Assembly: GCA_942491575.1 (NCBI GenBank)
Contig: CALOBT010000025.1
Coordinates: 1,984,001-2,048,000, forward strand
From: CAZHNW01 sp942491575
Lineage (GTDB): Bacteria; Spirochaetota; UBA4802; UBA5550
Length of the DNA stretch: 64,000 bases
Direction of reading: 5' to 3'
In this document: in pieces, positions 34,650 through 45,600 of the stretch
Layout: every line of letters starts with the position of its first letter
Position numbering within the stretch: position 1 is the stretch's first letter
Notes under the pieces: model-generated
Databases searched by the model: none
What the model was told of the DNA's origin: nothing
The model's input: the letters and a program-made list of their open reading frames with translations, nothing else
Made by a program: the position numbers and the translations under genes

Positions 34650-35299
34650 GTGTCATAAAAATTGGAAGGTTTGAAGACAGAAAAATTTCGCCTTCAGCAT
34701 CGTAGAAAAAGCAGGTCATGGAATATGGCCTGTTTTTTAGGGTGTCATAATGTGTGAGATTATTTCTCTGTGGTATCGGGGAAAAAGGCAATTTTGTGGG
34801 AAATTCTATGATGAAACAGGGAATAAATTTACGCTATATCACGGTAATCCGGCCAAAATCGACTGATTTCATACGGCCAGAATTCGGGAAAAAGTATGAC
34901 CAGAAATAAAATTTCTACACTTAATTTTTATGAAATGGAAATTTCAATGTGTGTTGGGAATGCATATGAGAATGCACATGCTGAATCATTTAACAGTACA
35001 GTTAAAAGGCAAGAAATAAATATTTCAGATTATGATACAAAAGAAGAATCAGCAATGTCAATATTTAATTTTATCGGTAAGTATAATTCTATAAGGCCAC
35101 ATTCATCATTACAGAATTTAACACCTATCGAATATGAAAAAATATTGAGGGAAATAAAATAAGAGATTAAAATTGTTTACAGTTTCAGGGGTGCAGTGCA
35201 ATCTCCGAACTACCTGGCGGGAGGATTTTTTTGAAGTGTTGGATTGCTGCATAAGTAATCCAACAAAATATATATACCGTCACTCTCAGAGGTAAACAT

Positions 35300-36022
35300 T
35301 TACTTATACACACTACCTGCTAAAGTAATATTCCATAATATGGTCTCTACCATTTCTTTATTTTCATTGCTATATTTATTATTTAATTTTTCTTTTAAAA
35401 AATCCCAAAAACCATCAATGCTATTTTTTTCATTAATTATATCATTGACGAAATTTTTTAGTTCAATATCTGATATGTAATCTTTATCATTTAAACTTAA
35501 AGCATGAGCGATCATAGCTTTAATAGAAGCAATCGATAAATGATTATGAGTATACGCAAAAGAAGTTAAATTTGCTTTAATAAAATCACTAGGTATGAAT
35601 TCTATTTTATTTGAACATATATCGAGATATTCAATTGAATCAAGTTTTGATATTTCTATAGGTATTTCTTTTAAAAGATTGCTACTTAAATCAAGTGATA
35701 TTAAATTATTTAAGAAAGAAATTTCATGAGAAAATTCGATTAACTGATTACAGTTTACACTTAGCTCTTTTAAATTTACAAGTTTCCCAATAATTGGTGT
35801 AATATACTTTAAGTTGTTATGATTTAAATTCAAATGTTCTAAATTTATCAATTTACTAAAATCGTTGTCTAACACATCAATACTATTATAGCTTAAGTCC
35901 AATGATTTAAGTTGTGTTAATGAAAATATATCTTTTGGAATTTCTATTAAATTACAATGACTAAGATCAAGAATTTCTAAATTATTTTTATTTATATTAT
36001 CAATTTTATCGTTAACATTCAT
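35300..36022 (-). CDS. leucine-rich repeat protein, candidate immunity protein of the RHS toxin
   Basis: The product of about 240 aa holds about six leucine-rich repeats of 22-23 residues (LEILDLSHCNLIEIPKDI; LKSLDLSYNSIDVL; LEHLNLNHNNLKYI; LKELSVNCNQLIEF; LISLDLSSNLLKEI; IEYLDICSNKIEFI) and a helical C-terminal domain. There is no signal peptide, so it is cytoplasmic. I chose the ATG at 36022 with GGAGG upstream. It starts 4 bp after the RHS toxin stop, the usual place for an immunity gene. Toxin binding is inferred from position. Confidence 0.7.
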   Translation of the reverse strand: MNVNDKIDNINKNNLEILDLSHCNLIEIPKDIFSLTQLKSLDLSYNSIDVLDNDFSKLINLEHLNLNHNNLKYITPIIGKLVNLKELSVNCNQLIEFSHEISFLNNLISLDLSSNLLKEIPIEISKLDSIEYLDICSNKIEFIPSDFIKANLTSFAYTHNHLSIASIKAMIAHALSLNDKDYISDIELKNFVNDIINEKNSIDGFWDFLKEKLNNKYSNENKEMVETILWNITLAGSVYK

Positions 36023-36026
36023 ATCT

Positions 36027-38168
36027 TTATTTACCTCCCCAATCGATGAAATCAATCACTACATCTTTCCAATTAACTACCTGAGAAGGTTTACCTCCTG
36101 ACCATTTGATAATTTTAGGCTCTTTCCCCATTAATCTACCTGCAACATATCTATGGTTACCATCTACAATTATACCTTTGTCAACTTTTATTGGTGGTGG
36201 CGTATCCCCTTTTATCAATCGATCAACATATCGTTGAATCATTGGTTTTGATACTTTTGCTTGTTGAGTTGTTAATGGTGCATCTTGCATAGCTTTTCTA
36301 ATCATGTCATCTGTCACATCAGAGCCATTTTTTATAGCACTCCTCTTCGATGCATGTCCCCTCCCAACAAGCTGACGAAATCCCTTTGCAGCTGTAGTTA
36401 ATCCTGGAATTAGTGGCCCCAATCTTCCTATTTGAGTAAGCCCTACTGTCCCTACAGAAGCTAAAGCTGCATAGGCCGCAACAACCGGTGCTGAAACTAC
36501 AACAGCAGCAAGAGCAACAGATCCAAAATATAATAAAGTCGATATCGCGATTGCACCAACAATTACTTTAGCTGCTTCACTCGGAACAACTGCAGTGCCA
36601 ATTGGACCACCATTGTAATGACATCCACGAATGTAATTTGAACCGCCCGCCTGATAGCTTACATCATACCCTACGTGCCCTCCACCATCTGTAGAAACAT
36701 CAGAATAAGTACCTGTTGAGCTGACCTCAATCGGCATCATTGGAGAATTGCTTGCCCCTACTCCTACGGTAGAGCCATAATCCTCCGCTACATTCGGGTA
36801 AGAAAAGGTATAACCGCCTCCTCCACCATCACCTCCATCACTGGAAATAGTAACACCAAAAAATGAACCAACAACACTTATATCACCATATTGCTCAGAT
36901 GAAAATCCAGTAGGATCAATATTCATCACCGGATTTCCATGAACATACATATACCTATTCCACCCCTGGGAGGTTCCGGGACCATCAATAATCGAGTCAG
37001 GACTAATAAAACGGCCTATTTCAGGATCATAATACCTTGCACCATAATAGTAAAGTCCAGTTGTAGAATCAAGCTCCTGGCCTGTAAACTTTTTATCATC
37101 AATATCTGTACCAGTCGACGATGCTGCCAGACCGCCATAAGGAGTGTAATCCTGCCTTGATACAACGGCATTATTGCCATTCGTAACAACCGCAACCGAT
37201 CCGTTATGATTCGGATGAAAATAGTATGTATTCAGCGCATTGAGGTTATCCGGAAACTGCATCTTTGTATCAGTAAAACAACCGGAAACTCCAAAAGTGC
37301 CAAGAAAAAACATCAGGATGAATGGACTAGCATGAGCGGCCCACTTAAATGTTAACTCATCATGATGCGAGCCTATAATAACATTTTTAATCCATAGAAA
37401 TAATATAAGAAGTAGTGAAATCGCTAAAACAATTGTCAAACTCACTCTGTAATACTTGCTTTCATAGATAACAAGGTGAGTTAAGCCATGAACATATTTT
37501 CCAAAACCAATCAGGCTGTCAGGACTATAAATATGCCTGCCAACAATAAAGGACTGGGCACCTCCAGCACCTTCAACCGCCGGCGTCCTGGCGACTAAAT
37601 CACCATTCATACCATAGATATATTTAATTTTAACATCATCATTACCGGCAACTTTAGTGACTTCAAATAATCCAGAAATATTATATTTTATTTTACCATC
37701 AGCAGCTTTTTGGCGAATGCGTTGACCGGTATAATCATAGGTATATTCTTCACCATTTGATGTTGCTACCAGCTGATTTTTTTTATCATAGGTTAAGGTC
37801 ACCCCTTTTCTGTTAATCATATTACCATTCTGGTCATATGAATAACTGTTGCCATTACTATCGCTGGTGACAGCAAAGGGATGCTGAGGATCATTATAAT
37901 TCAGGCTAACACTGCTGGGAGCAATTGAACGATTTGGTTTATAAGTATGGATATCTACATCAACATTAACGCTACCAGTAACCGATGAATCTATTCCTTT
38001 ATTTCTAAGATTTCCTGTCGGATCATACTGGAATAATCCTTCTCCATATGTGCCTTTTGCATAATTTAAACGATTCAATCCATCATATCGGAATTCCTGA
38101 TTTTTAGTAGGATCAAGAGCATCACTTATATTTAAAATATTACCCAGATTATCATGGTTATATGCCAA
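36027..38168 (-). CDS. RHS polymorphic toxin, C-terminal part with ParB-like nuclease domain (gene split by IS3)
   Basis: This is the 3' half of one toxin gene; the 5' half is at 42610-47124. The reading frame actually enters from the IS junction at 38283. It has RHS repeats (FRYDGLNRLNYAKG, YDYTGQRIRQ). An unusual hydrophobic insert follows (LTIVLAISLLLILFLWI and ILMFFLGTFGVSGC, residues about 240-300). The RHS core is YYYGARYYDPEIGRFISPD. The C-terminus carries MIQRYVDRLIKGDTPPPIKV then IIVDGNHRYVAGRLMG, a ParB/sulfiredoxin-like fold typical of toxin nucleases. As it stands, only this truncated 713-aa frame could be translated. Confidence 0.8.
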   Translation of the reverse strand: MAYNHDNLGNILNISDALDPTKNQEFRYDGLNRLNYAKGTYGEGLFQYDPTGNLRNKGIDSSVTGSVNVDVDIHTYKPNRSIAPSSVSLNYNDPQHPFAVTSDSNGNSYSYDQNGNMINRKGVTLTYDKKNQLVATSNGEEYTYDYTGQRIRQKAADGKIKYNISGLFEVTKVAGNDDVKIKYIYGMNGDLVARTPAVEGAGGAQSFIVGRHIYSPDSLIGFGKYVHGLTHLVIYESKYYRVSLTIVLAISLLLILFLWIKNVIIGSHHDELTFKWAAHASPFILMFFLGTFGVSGCFTDTKMQFPDNLNALNTYYFHPNHNGSVAVVTNGNNAVVSRQDYTPYGGLAASSTGTDIDDKKFTGQELDSTTGLYYYGARYYDPEIGRFISPDSIIDGPGTSQGWNRYMYVHGNPVMNIDPTGFSSEQYGDISVVGSFFGVTISSDGGDGGGGGYTFSYPNVAEDYGSTVGVGASNSPMMPIEVSSTGTYSDVSTDGGGHVGYDVSYQAGGSNYIRGCHYNGGPIGTAVVPSEAAKVIVGAIAISTLLYFGSVALAAVVVSAPVVAAYAALASVGTVGLTQIGRLGPLIPGLTTAAKGFRQLVGRGHASKRSAIKNGSDVTDDMIRKAMQDAPLTTQQAKVSKPMIQRYVDRLIKGDTPPPIKVDKGIIVDGNHRYVAGRLMGKEPKIIKWSGGKPSQVVNWKDVVIDFIDWGGK

Positions 38169-38344
38169 ATTTTGGATTAAAACTTCGTCCCCTGTATTTC
38201 TTGAATTTGGCTGATAATCAATGATATCGACATTAACCTGAAGGTCACCCTGCTGAATGAGCTTTGTCTTCAGGGATTTAAGAAGCTGGTCTGCACCCCT
38301 AAAACTGTAATGACAAAAAATACATGTTTTAGGAGAATAGCATT

Positions 38345-38674
38345 ATGATAACAAGAAAAAGATACAGTCAAGAATTTAAAAAGAAGATAGCTCATGAATT
38401 GCTCATGGGGATATCAACAGCTGCAGAGATTTCTAAGCGTGAAGGAATAACAAGTACAACTTTATACAAATGGAGAGATATATTCTCTGTGGGTGACTAC
38501 GATACAGATGAGCAGGAGACAGCTGAACTTAAAAAGCGTATTAAAGATCTCGAAGAAACGGTAAGTGATCTTGCCCTTGAGAATCACATTCTAAAAAAAA
38601 CGGAAAAAATACTAAAACAACTGAGGAAAAAAGAAAAATCATCAGGGAGTATCTCGCCCCGGAATTCGGAGTAG
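38345..38674 (+). CDS. IS3-family transposase OrfA, copy 2
   Basis: A 109-aa HTH and leucine-zipper protein, close to copy 1 (AHELLMGISTAAEISKREGI) but with a number of substitutions, so the two IS3 copies are older than their nested transposons. The AAAAAAG frameshift run is conserved near 38627. Confidence 0.88.
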   Translation: MITRKRYSQEFKKKIAHELLMGISTAAEISKREGITSTTLYKWRDIFSVGDYDTDEQETAELKKRIKDLEETVSDLALENHILKKTEKILKQLRKKEKSSGSISPRNSE

Positions 38675-39509
38675 TCAAAAGCTGTAAAGCTATGGGTTTA
38701 AGCATTTCAACCTACTATTACAGAAAATTTGAAAAGGATACAGATGATATGATGATTGCAAAGGAAATTGAGGACTATATTGAATTGGTGCCTGAATCTG
38801 GCTACAGGCCGGTTACAGTTTATTTGAACCGCCAAATGCTGATAAACCACAAAAAAGTTAATCGAATAATGCGCGAAAAAAACCTTTTATGCAGGAAAAA
38901 GAAGAAATTTCGAACGAAAACAACTGATTCCAGTCATAATCTCAAAAAATATAAAAATCTTATCAAGAATTTTGAAACAACTGATATTAACCAATTGGTT
39001 GTTGGTGATGTAACTGCCTATGATGTCAGGGGCAAAGATCATTTTCTTGCAACCCTGATGGACAGACATAATCGTGAGATAATAGGAGAGGCGGTTTCAG
39101 ATAGAAACAATACAGAGCTTGTACTGGCTGCCCTGGAGGATGCTATACAAAACAGAGGAAATCTTAACCTAAAGAACTGTATACATCATACAGACTCAGA
39201 TGTAAGATATTGTTCAGTTGCCTATATCAAAAGACTGAAATTATTAGAGATGAAAATATCTATGTGTGTAGGTAATGCATATGAGAATGCTCATGCAGAA
39301 TCGTTTAACAGCACGGTTAAACGCCAGGAAATAAATATTTCAGATTATGATAACAAGGAAGAATCAGCTGATTCGATTTTTAATTTCATTGATAAATGTT
39401 AATTACCCCGCTCCTGCCACAGAACAACCAACATATAACCACATAGCCACTGAAGATCAATTCTTTTTATACACCGTTAATTTGGTAATCCATTTCCCGA
39501 TAATGAACT

Positions 39510-40061
39510 ATGAGTACCCCTGTCTTCATAGTTCATTCAGATCAGCTTGACCAGTCACTAAACCTGAAGCTCCAGCAGTGCAAACACTGCGGCAAAGTCG
39601 GCATGCTCATTTTTCACGGTTATACCTACGGACAATCCGATTACAAAAAGTCTATCACCAAAGGGAGAAGAGTCTTCTGTTCAAACAGAAACAGGAGAAG
39701 CGGTTGTGGCCGAACACTTTACCTGCTCTTTTATAATTTCATCAGAGGGGGATTTATTTCAGCTGAACTCTTCTGGCAGTTTCTTAATGCCATTCTTACT
39801 GAACTCTCTATCAACAAATCCTATGAAACAATCGATCCTTCCTGCCCGTTATCGATTTCAACATTCTACAGGCTCTGGCAAAGATTCAAGTTTTCAACCC
39901 CACAGATTCGCACCTTCCTTGCCGACAATTATCCTCATGTCCCACTATCGGAGAATTGCCCTCACAGAGAAACTATTCTCCACCTGTCAGTTGTCTTTAA
40001 AAATACTGCCTGCAATCCCATCGCTGAGTATCAACTGGCATCTCAGAAATCATTCATTTAG
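39510..40061 (+). CDS. zinc-ribbon transposon protein, copy 2
   Basis: 183 aa, identical in amino-acid sequence to the protein at 31918-32469: Cys pairs CKHCGK and CSNRNRRSGCG, then an HTH-like region. First gene of the second transposon copy. Confidence 0.7.
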   Translation: MSTPVFIVHSDQLDQSLNLKLQQCKHCGKVGMLIFHGYTYGQSDYKKSITKGRRVFCSNRNRRSGCGRTLYLLFYNFIRGGFISAELFWQFLNAILTELSINKSYETIDPSCPLSISTFYRLWQRFKFSTPQIRTFLADNYPHVPLSENCPHRETILHLSVVFKNTACNPIAEYQLASQKSFI

Positions 40062-40216
40062 CCCTTAGCGAACAGATTCCAGCTCCCTATTTTGCTTTCA
40101 TCCCATCAGACTTTTCTATAGCCATTTACCCTCTTTTCAACGGCAACAGGATCTGCCCGTGACAGCCGATTCAGCCTCTCCTATACTCATCCACATTTAT
40201 ACATGGAGGTATCAAT

Positions 40217-41433
40217 ATGAAACAGCCGTCATCCTATCTTAAGATGAGAGTCCTGGGAGCCATTGAATCTGCCCCGGGGAAAACACAGCAGGAACGAGTA
40301 GAGAATGTTGCCCAAATGGTATTCATTGATGAATACGGAGAAAAAGTCAATTTACCTGGCGGACCATTTACACATGGTATTACCGCTACAAAAATCATGG
40401 TGTCACCGCCTTGAGTCCAAAGGCCCGCAGGGATAAAGGGTCTACACGAAAAGTCTCACCCGAAGAACTCTTAGAGGTTATTAACAAAGTCAAGAGCCAC
40501 TTCAGAAAAGGTCACTATAACAAAATGGCCCTCTACCGAAAGGCTATTGAACTGGGCCTTTTAAGGAGAGATGAAATGGCCCAGACCACCTTTTACCGGT
40601 TTATTCGGGAGTATGAGCTCATGGAAGAGGATTCTCTAAGGCCAGAACGTCTTGCCTTTGCCATGCAATATGCCAACCAACTCTGGCAGGGAGATACCAT
40701 GTTTGGTCCCTATGTGAAGCACAAGGGCAGATCGTATCAGACCAAACTCATTGCCTTTATTGATGACGCCAGCAGGGTTATCTGCCATGGCGAATTCTTC
40801 CTTGATGAAAAAACCGAAACAGTCCTTGCTGCCCTCAGAAAGGCCTTTTACAAACGGGGCATTCCTGAACAGCTTTATGTAGACAATGGTTCTGCCTATA
40901 CATCAAAGGAACTCACGCTTGTATGCGCCCGTATTGGCTGTATTCTGACCCATACGCCTGTGCGAGATGGTGCCGCCAAGGGAAAGATTGAAAGATTCTT
41001 CAGAACAGTCCGTATGAGCTTTTTATCAAGAGACCTTGACCTCTCTTCCCTTGAAAATTTAAACAAGGCATTTTTTGAATGGGTTGAAAACGAGTATAAT
41101 CACAAACAACACGCTGTTCTGGGCATGAAGCCTATAGACCGCTATGGACTTGACTGTTCCCGTATCAGGTTTCTTCCAAACATCAATGCTAATGATGAAC
41201 TCTTCTTCAACGAAGATGACAGAATGGTCTCAAACGCAAACACCTTTTCATTTCGAAGAAAAACCTTTGAAGCTCCCCGGATGCTCAGTGGCAAGAAAAT
41301 TCAAATTCGCTTTAACAAGAGCCAGCCGGACACCCCGGTCATTGTCTATTACAAGAATGAGCGTATGGGAGAAGCATGTCCCGTAGACCTCATTGCCAAT
41401 GGCATGGTAAAACGAAACAGGAGAGAGGTGTAA
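40217..41433 (+). CDS. DDE transposase with -1 frameshift, copy 2
   Basis: Same two-frame arrangement as copy 1: frame 1 from 40217 and the DDE frame to 41433, with the shift at the GAGAAAAAG run near 40340-40346. Base 40347 is T instead of G, so the residue after the shift is Ser rather than Arg. DDE acids are intact. The 340-aa downstream frame is identical to copy 1. Confidence 0.8.
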
Positions 41434-41434
41434 C

Positions 41435-42241
41435 ATGATTAAATCATTTTTCGGTATTGACCGCAATCCCTTTTCTCTTGATTCGATTTCTCTTCTCTCT
41501 TTTCAGCAGGAGATTTCAGATATTCTGGGTGTTCATTCTCAACAGGGGGGCTTATGCCTTGTCATGGGTGAGCCCGGTACCGGCAAATCCATCATAAAGG
41601 ATTCTCTGGTAAGAAATGCCGACAAGCGGTCTGTTGTCGTTACTGTTGGCCGTACCCTTCACACCTATACCAATACGGTCAAAATACTCTGCCATGCCTT
41701 TAATGTTGATTATATCGGAGACAGTTTCAAGTGCGAAAAGCGTCTTATTGAAGAGGCCTATTCTTTGAATCGTCAGGGTAAAGTTATCATGACCATCATT
41801 GATGATGCTCATCTTATGGAGATCGCCACCCTGAGAAGACTGCGACTCCTCTTTGATGATTTCCCCAAGAATCATAATCTCATTCTCGTCGGCCAGGTTG
41901 AGCTTTTGGCATCAATGTGCCTGAAGGTCAATGAGGATATCAAGAGCCGGGTAACCTACTCGGTCACAACGCCGAAAATCAACCCCGATGACATGGAGGC
42001 CTTCTTACTCGGCCAGTTTGATCAGGTTGGTCTCGGACACAACACATTCACTGAAGACGCTCTGGCCCTTGTTGTCCGCTCTTCCGACGGCATCCTAAGA
42101 AAGGCACGCAACCTCTCTATTGCCTCTTTGCTCGAAGGCGTCAGAGCTGGGAAAAGAACAATAGATCTTGATGTGGTAAATCGTGTGCTCATTCAGCCCC
42201 ACTGGAGGGTTCAGAATGATCTGGAGGCTGCCATGCTGTAG
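41435..42241 (+). CDS. ExeA/TniB-type AAA ATPase of the transposon, copy 2
   Basis: 268 aa, identical to the protein at 33843-34649, with Walker A GEPGTGKS and Walker B MTIIDDAH. Target-selection ATPase of the transposon. Confidence 0.85.
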   Translation: MIKSFFGIDRNPFSLDSISLLSFQQEISDILGVHSQQGGLCLVMGEPGTGKSIIKDSLVRNADKRSVVVTVGRTLHTYTNTVKILCHAFNVDYIGDSFKCEKRLIEEAYSLNRQGKVIMTIIDDAHLMEIATLRRLRLLFDDFPKNHNLILVGQVELLASMCLKVNEDIKSRVTYSVTTPKINPDDMEAFLLGQFDQVGLGHNTFTEDALALVVRSSDGILRKARNLSIASLLEGVRAGKRTIDLDVVNRVLIQPHWRVQNDLEAAML

Positions 42242-42609
42242 GTGTCATAAAAATTGGAAGGTTTGAAGACAGAAAAATTTCGCCTTCAGCATCGTAGAAA
42301 AAGCAGGTCATGGAATATGGCCTGTTTTTTAGGGTGTCATAATGTGTGAGATTATTTCTCTGTGGTATCGGGGAAAAAGGCAATTTTGTGGGAAATTCTA
42401 TGATGAAACAGGGAATAAATTTACGCTATATCACGGTAATCCGGCCAAAATCGACTGATTTCATACGGCCAGAATTCGGGAAAAAGTATGACCAGAAATA
42501 AAATTTCTACAGATAAATATAATTCTATCAGACCACATTCATCGATAGAGAATTTAACGCCTGTGGAATATAGGAAAAAGTTAGAGAAATCACAATTTAT
42601 GCATTAAAG

Positions 42610-45600
42610 TTATTTACAGTTTCTGGGGTGCAGTGCAAGCATTGAAGCCGGATCATATTCAAAATCCGTTTGATATCCATTCCCCGTTACCCGTTTCATG
42701 ATATGGGAAGTACAGGCCTGTGAATCATCTCCACCGTTATCCCGGCCATACTGGACAATATTACTTCCTCCAAGTTTTACTGATTGTAAATATCCTGCAG
42801 CGGCATAGTGGCGGGTAAAGATTGAGGTATCCGGATACTGAATGGATTTAAGACGATTCTGTGAGTCATAGGTAAAAGCAAAGGGATAATCTTCACTTAC
42901 ATTACCGCTGTCCACAAAACTGGTTTTAGAGGCTGAAATGTTGCCCCTTGCATCGTAGCCATATCTTGAAACGATTGATCCATCAGCATCTTTTTGTCTT
43001 ACGGAAGTAAGACGGCCTTTTCCATTAGTTACGTCTGTTTCATCATAAAAATAATTAGTATCTAAAATCCCATCGAGAGTATATTCTCTTACCAAATTCC
43101 CCTTATTATAACCATAGTTGATTACAACTCCCCTGGCATCTTCCTGAGTACTCAGTCTGCCTAGGACATCATAAGAGTAGTTCCATGTACCAGTATTTGG
43201 ATCTGTTATTGATCTTTTTAAACCAAGACTGTCATATGTAATACTTGTAGTTAGAGATCCTTCCAGAATGACTTTCTTCAGCTCTCCAAGGGGATAGTAC
43301 TCATATTGCAAATCTGCACTTTCAGGTTCTATTTTTTTTCTCAATTGGCCACGGGAGTCGATTTCACTATAGAATGATTTACCATTCGCATTTGTAGTTG
43401 TCACTGCAAGTCTATTTCCAGTACTGCTATAGGAATATGTATCAAATATTACTCCATTCCCATTAGGGGCGATTACTTTACTTATCCTTCCCCGTGCATC
43501 GTATTCATAGTTTGAATAATAGACTGAATCACAGGGATCAAGATATGGATTACTGACAGATTCTACTTGTCCTTTGCTGTTATACTGGGTTTCTTTTATC
43601 AGCACTTTTCCTAAATGATCAGCTTTAGATTCTGTTTTATAAATTCGACCTAAACCATCAAAATATGATCGGAGGTAATGATACCCAAGTTCAGACTCAT
43701 CCTTTGTCATTACTTCTACAAATTGAGCGCTAGGATTTCCTGATACCTCATCGTGGTAATCAATTTTTTTTGTCCACTCATCCCCGGGAAGAGCAACTTC
43801 TATCAATCGTTCAAAATGGTCATACCTGTATTCAGTGACATTTCCATTATCATCCCGGGAAGTGACAATTTTACTGAATTCACTGTTGTATGTTTCATCA
43901 ATTGATAAAATAGTTTCGTTTCCATTTACATCAATTACTTTCGTTGGGGTTGCATGATATTCATCTTCATATAGAAACTCTGTTTTATTGTTCAAATTAT
44001 CGGTAACAGTGTGAAGATTCCCATAAGTATCATACAAAAATGATTTACTTATCCATCTGTCCTCTACATCCTGATATTCTTTAACGGAGTCAAGTATTGC
44101 ACCTGTATAGTATAATTTTTGATGCCGCAAAGGAGTGGGAGCGCCGGGAATTTTTTTCTGAATATCACTTGGCCGATTAAGGATCCATTCGTCTTCTGGC
44201 TGCGAAGGCTGAGGATGATGTTCAATGGTGGTTTCAATTGTATCTGTACCGGTGGCTTCATCCGTAGTGAGTCTTACTGCTCCGTGATCGTTGTAGACAA
44301 ATGTTTTTGTATTTGAAAAAACTGGATTTCCTTTTTCATAAGTAGTTGATTTGGTAGATTTTGTTCGAATTAATCTTGTCTTTAAATTGCTTTCATTTGC
44401 CAGGCTGTCTGAGTATGTAAAAATAGTATCAATTTCACTTGTGTCGGAATCGAGCTTATCTTCACCATAGTAGGTATAGTCGGTGGCTTGAATTATCGTA
44501 TTATTGACATCATAGACTTCAATTCTCTCCGGTTTACCTGCAAAATAATGGTTATCCTGCTTAAAATAGGTAGTCTTTTTAATGCCGGTATTCAGATTCT
44601 CAGCAGTTACTTTTTCAAAAATTAAATTTTTTCGCTCATGGGGCTGGCCCATGTAAAGTTTGCCTTTTTCATGCTTATATTTTGTGGTTGTCTCATAGCC
44701 TTTTTCATCAGAAGTTATTACCGAATCAATTAGGTATCTTGGACTTTTATCCTGCACATAAGGGTAATCTGTTTTATTAGTATAATAGGTAGAAGCTGTA
44801 TGATCAGTTTTATAGGAAATATTAATTTTCCCGCCGGTGTAGGTGGTTATTTCTTTTATTCTTGTCGGGTTTCCTGCGGTAATAACTTTAAATTCACTCT
44901 CTCCATTTGGAACTGGATCATGGCCGCTTGCTCCTCCTGAATACATCAAATAAGTTGAATTCCAATTTCCAGCATGTTTGTAGCTTCCTGTGTAAATATT
45001 AGAGTGATAGCTATAACTGTTTTGACGATCAATATTAATTGGATTATGATAATCAAAAGTCCCATTTTTATTAAGTATTATCCTTGAATTTCGATGGAAT
45101 AAACGCATATTAAATGCGTCAACCTTCCCATCTCCGTTAAAATCTCGAAAACGTAGAGTACGAGTCGGTTCATTTGCGTTGCCATCAAAACTACCATAAA
45201 CCCATATTGAATCTCTAGTGACGTCTTTGTCTGGTGTGAGTATTAAATTTGCATTTCCAGTATTTAAATACATTAGATGCAAACCACAATATTGTTCAAA
45301 TGGCATAAAATCTGTTAAACCATCATTATTTATATCTAAGAGGAAGTATTCATCAGTATTAGTATAAGGCGCTGTAAAACCTCCTCCAAAGCTACCGTAG
45401 GTATTGGCCAAAAAGAATGGGTCATTTTGTGGAACATAATAAAGCTTATCGAAAACGCTTTGATGAATTTTACCACTTACTGGTTCTTTAAAAATAACCG
45501 AATCACGACTCGATTTGCTGATATACCAATAATCTAAATTATTAGAATGGTCTAATACACAGATATCAGCTTTACCATCACCATTAAAATCACCTGGTTT

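Larger units (their letters stand above)
31805..34919 (+). mobile_element. 3,115-bp transposon with zinc-ribbon protein, DDE transposase and AAA ATPase, copy 1
   Basis: The element begins TGTTAATTACC and ends AATTTCTACA, i.e. TGT...ACA ends, and is flanked by the direct repeat CTTAAT (31799-31804 and 34920-34925; it can also be read as 7 bp). It is nearly identical to 39397-42511; I saw three differences, at 32497, 32755 and 32776. The gene set resembles Mu/Tn7-like DDE plus ExeA-type ATPase elements; I cannot name the IS family. Confidence 0.88.
31262..35162 (+). pseudogene. IS3-family transposase OrfB, copy 1, split by transposon insertion
   Basis: The rve domain runs from 31262 with catalytic Asp in VGDVTAYD and HHTDSDVRYCS. 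The frame breaks at 31804 where the 3.1-kb element is inserted. It continues at 34920-35162 with ENAHAESFNST (catalytic Glu) and NSIRPHSS. Removing the transposon and one CTTAAT copy rejoins the frame, so the loss of function is due only to the insertion. Confidence 0.85.
30857..35200 (+). mobile_element. IS3-family element, copy 1, interrupted by a 3.1-kb transposon
   Basis: The ends are TGGTCTGCACCCCT at the left and its imperfect inverse ending GTGCAGTGCA at the right. Without the nested insertion and its duplication the element is about 1,223 bp. Flanking bases (GGT left, ATC right) do not form a target duplication, unlike copy 2. It encodes orfA and an interrupted orfB. Confidence 0.85.
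39397..42511 (+). mobile_element. 3,115-bp transposon, copy 2
   Basis: Same boundaries (TGTTAATTACC...TTTCTACA) and near-identical content as copy 1, flanked by the different duplication GATAAA (39391-39396 and 42512-42517). Different target duplications prove two separate insertions. Confidence 0.9.
38692..42607 (+). pseudogene. IS3-family transposase OrfB, copy 2, split by transposon insertion
   Basis: The rve domain has VGDVTAYDV, HHTDSDVRY and ENAHAESFNST, so all three DDE acids lie before the break at 39396. Only the last 30 or so residues (SIRPHSSIENLTP) were moved to 42512-42607. The 39-kb frame now ends a few codons into the transposon. Confidence 0.85.
38287..42637 (+). mobile_element. 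IS3-family element, copy 2, inside the RHS toxin gene and carrying the 3.1-kb transposon
   Basis: The ends match copy 1. The 3-bp duplication AGC (38284-38286 and 42638-42640) flanks the insertion. Excision restores the RHS frame exactly. Without the nested 3,115-bp transposon and its duplication the IS is 1,230 bp. Confidence 0.9.
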
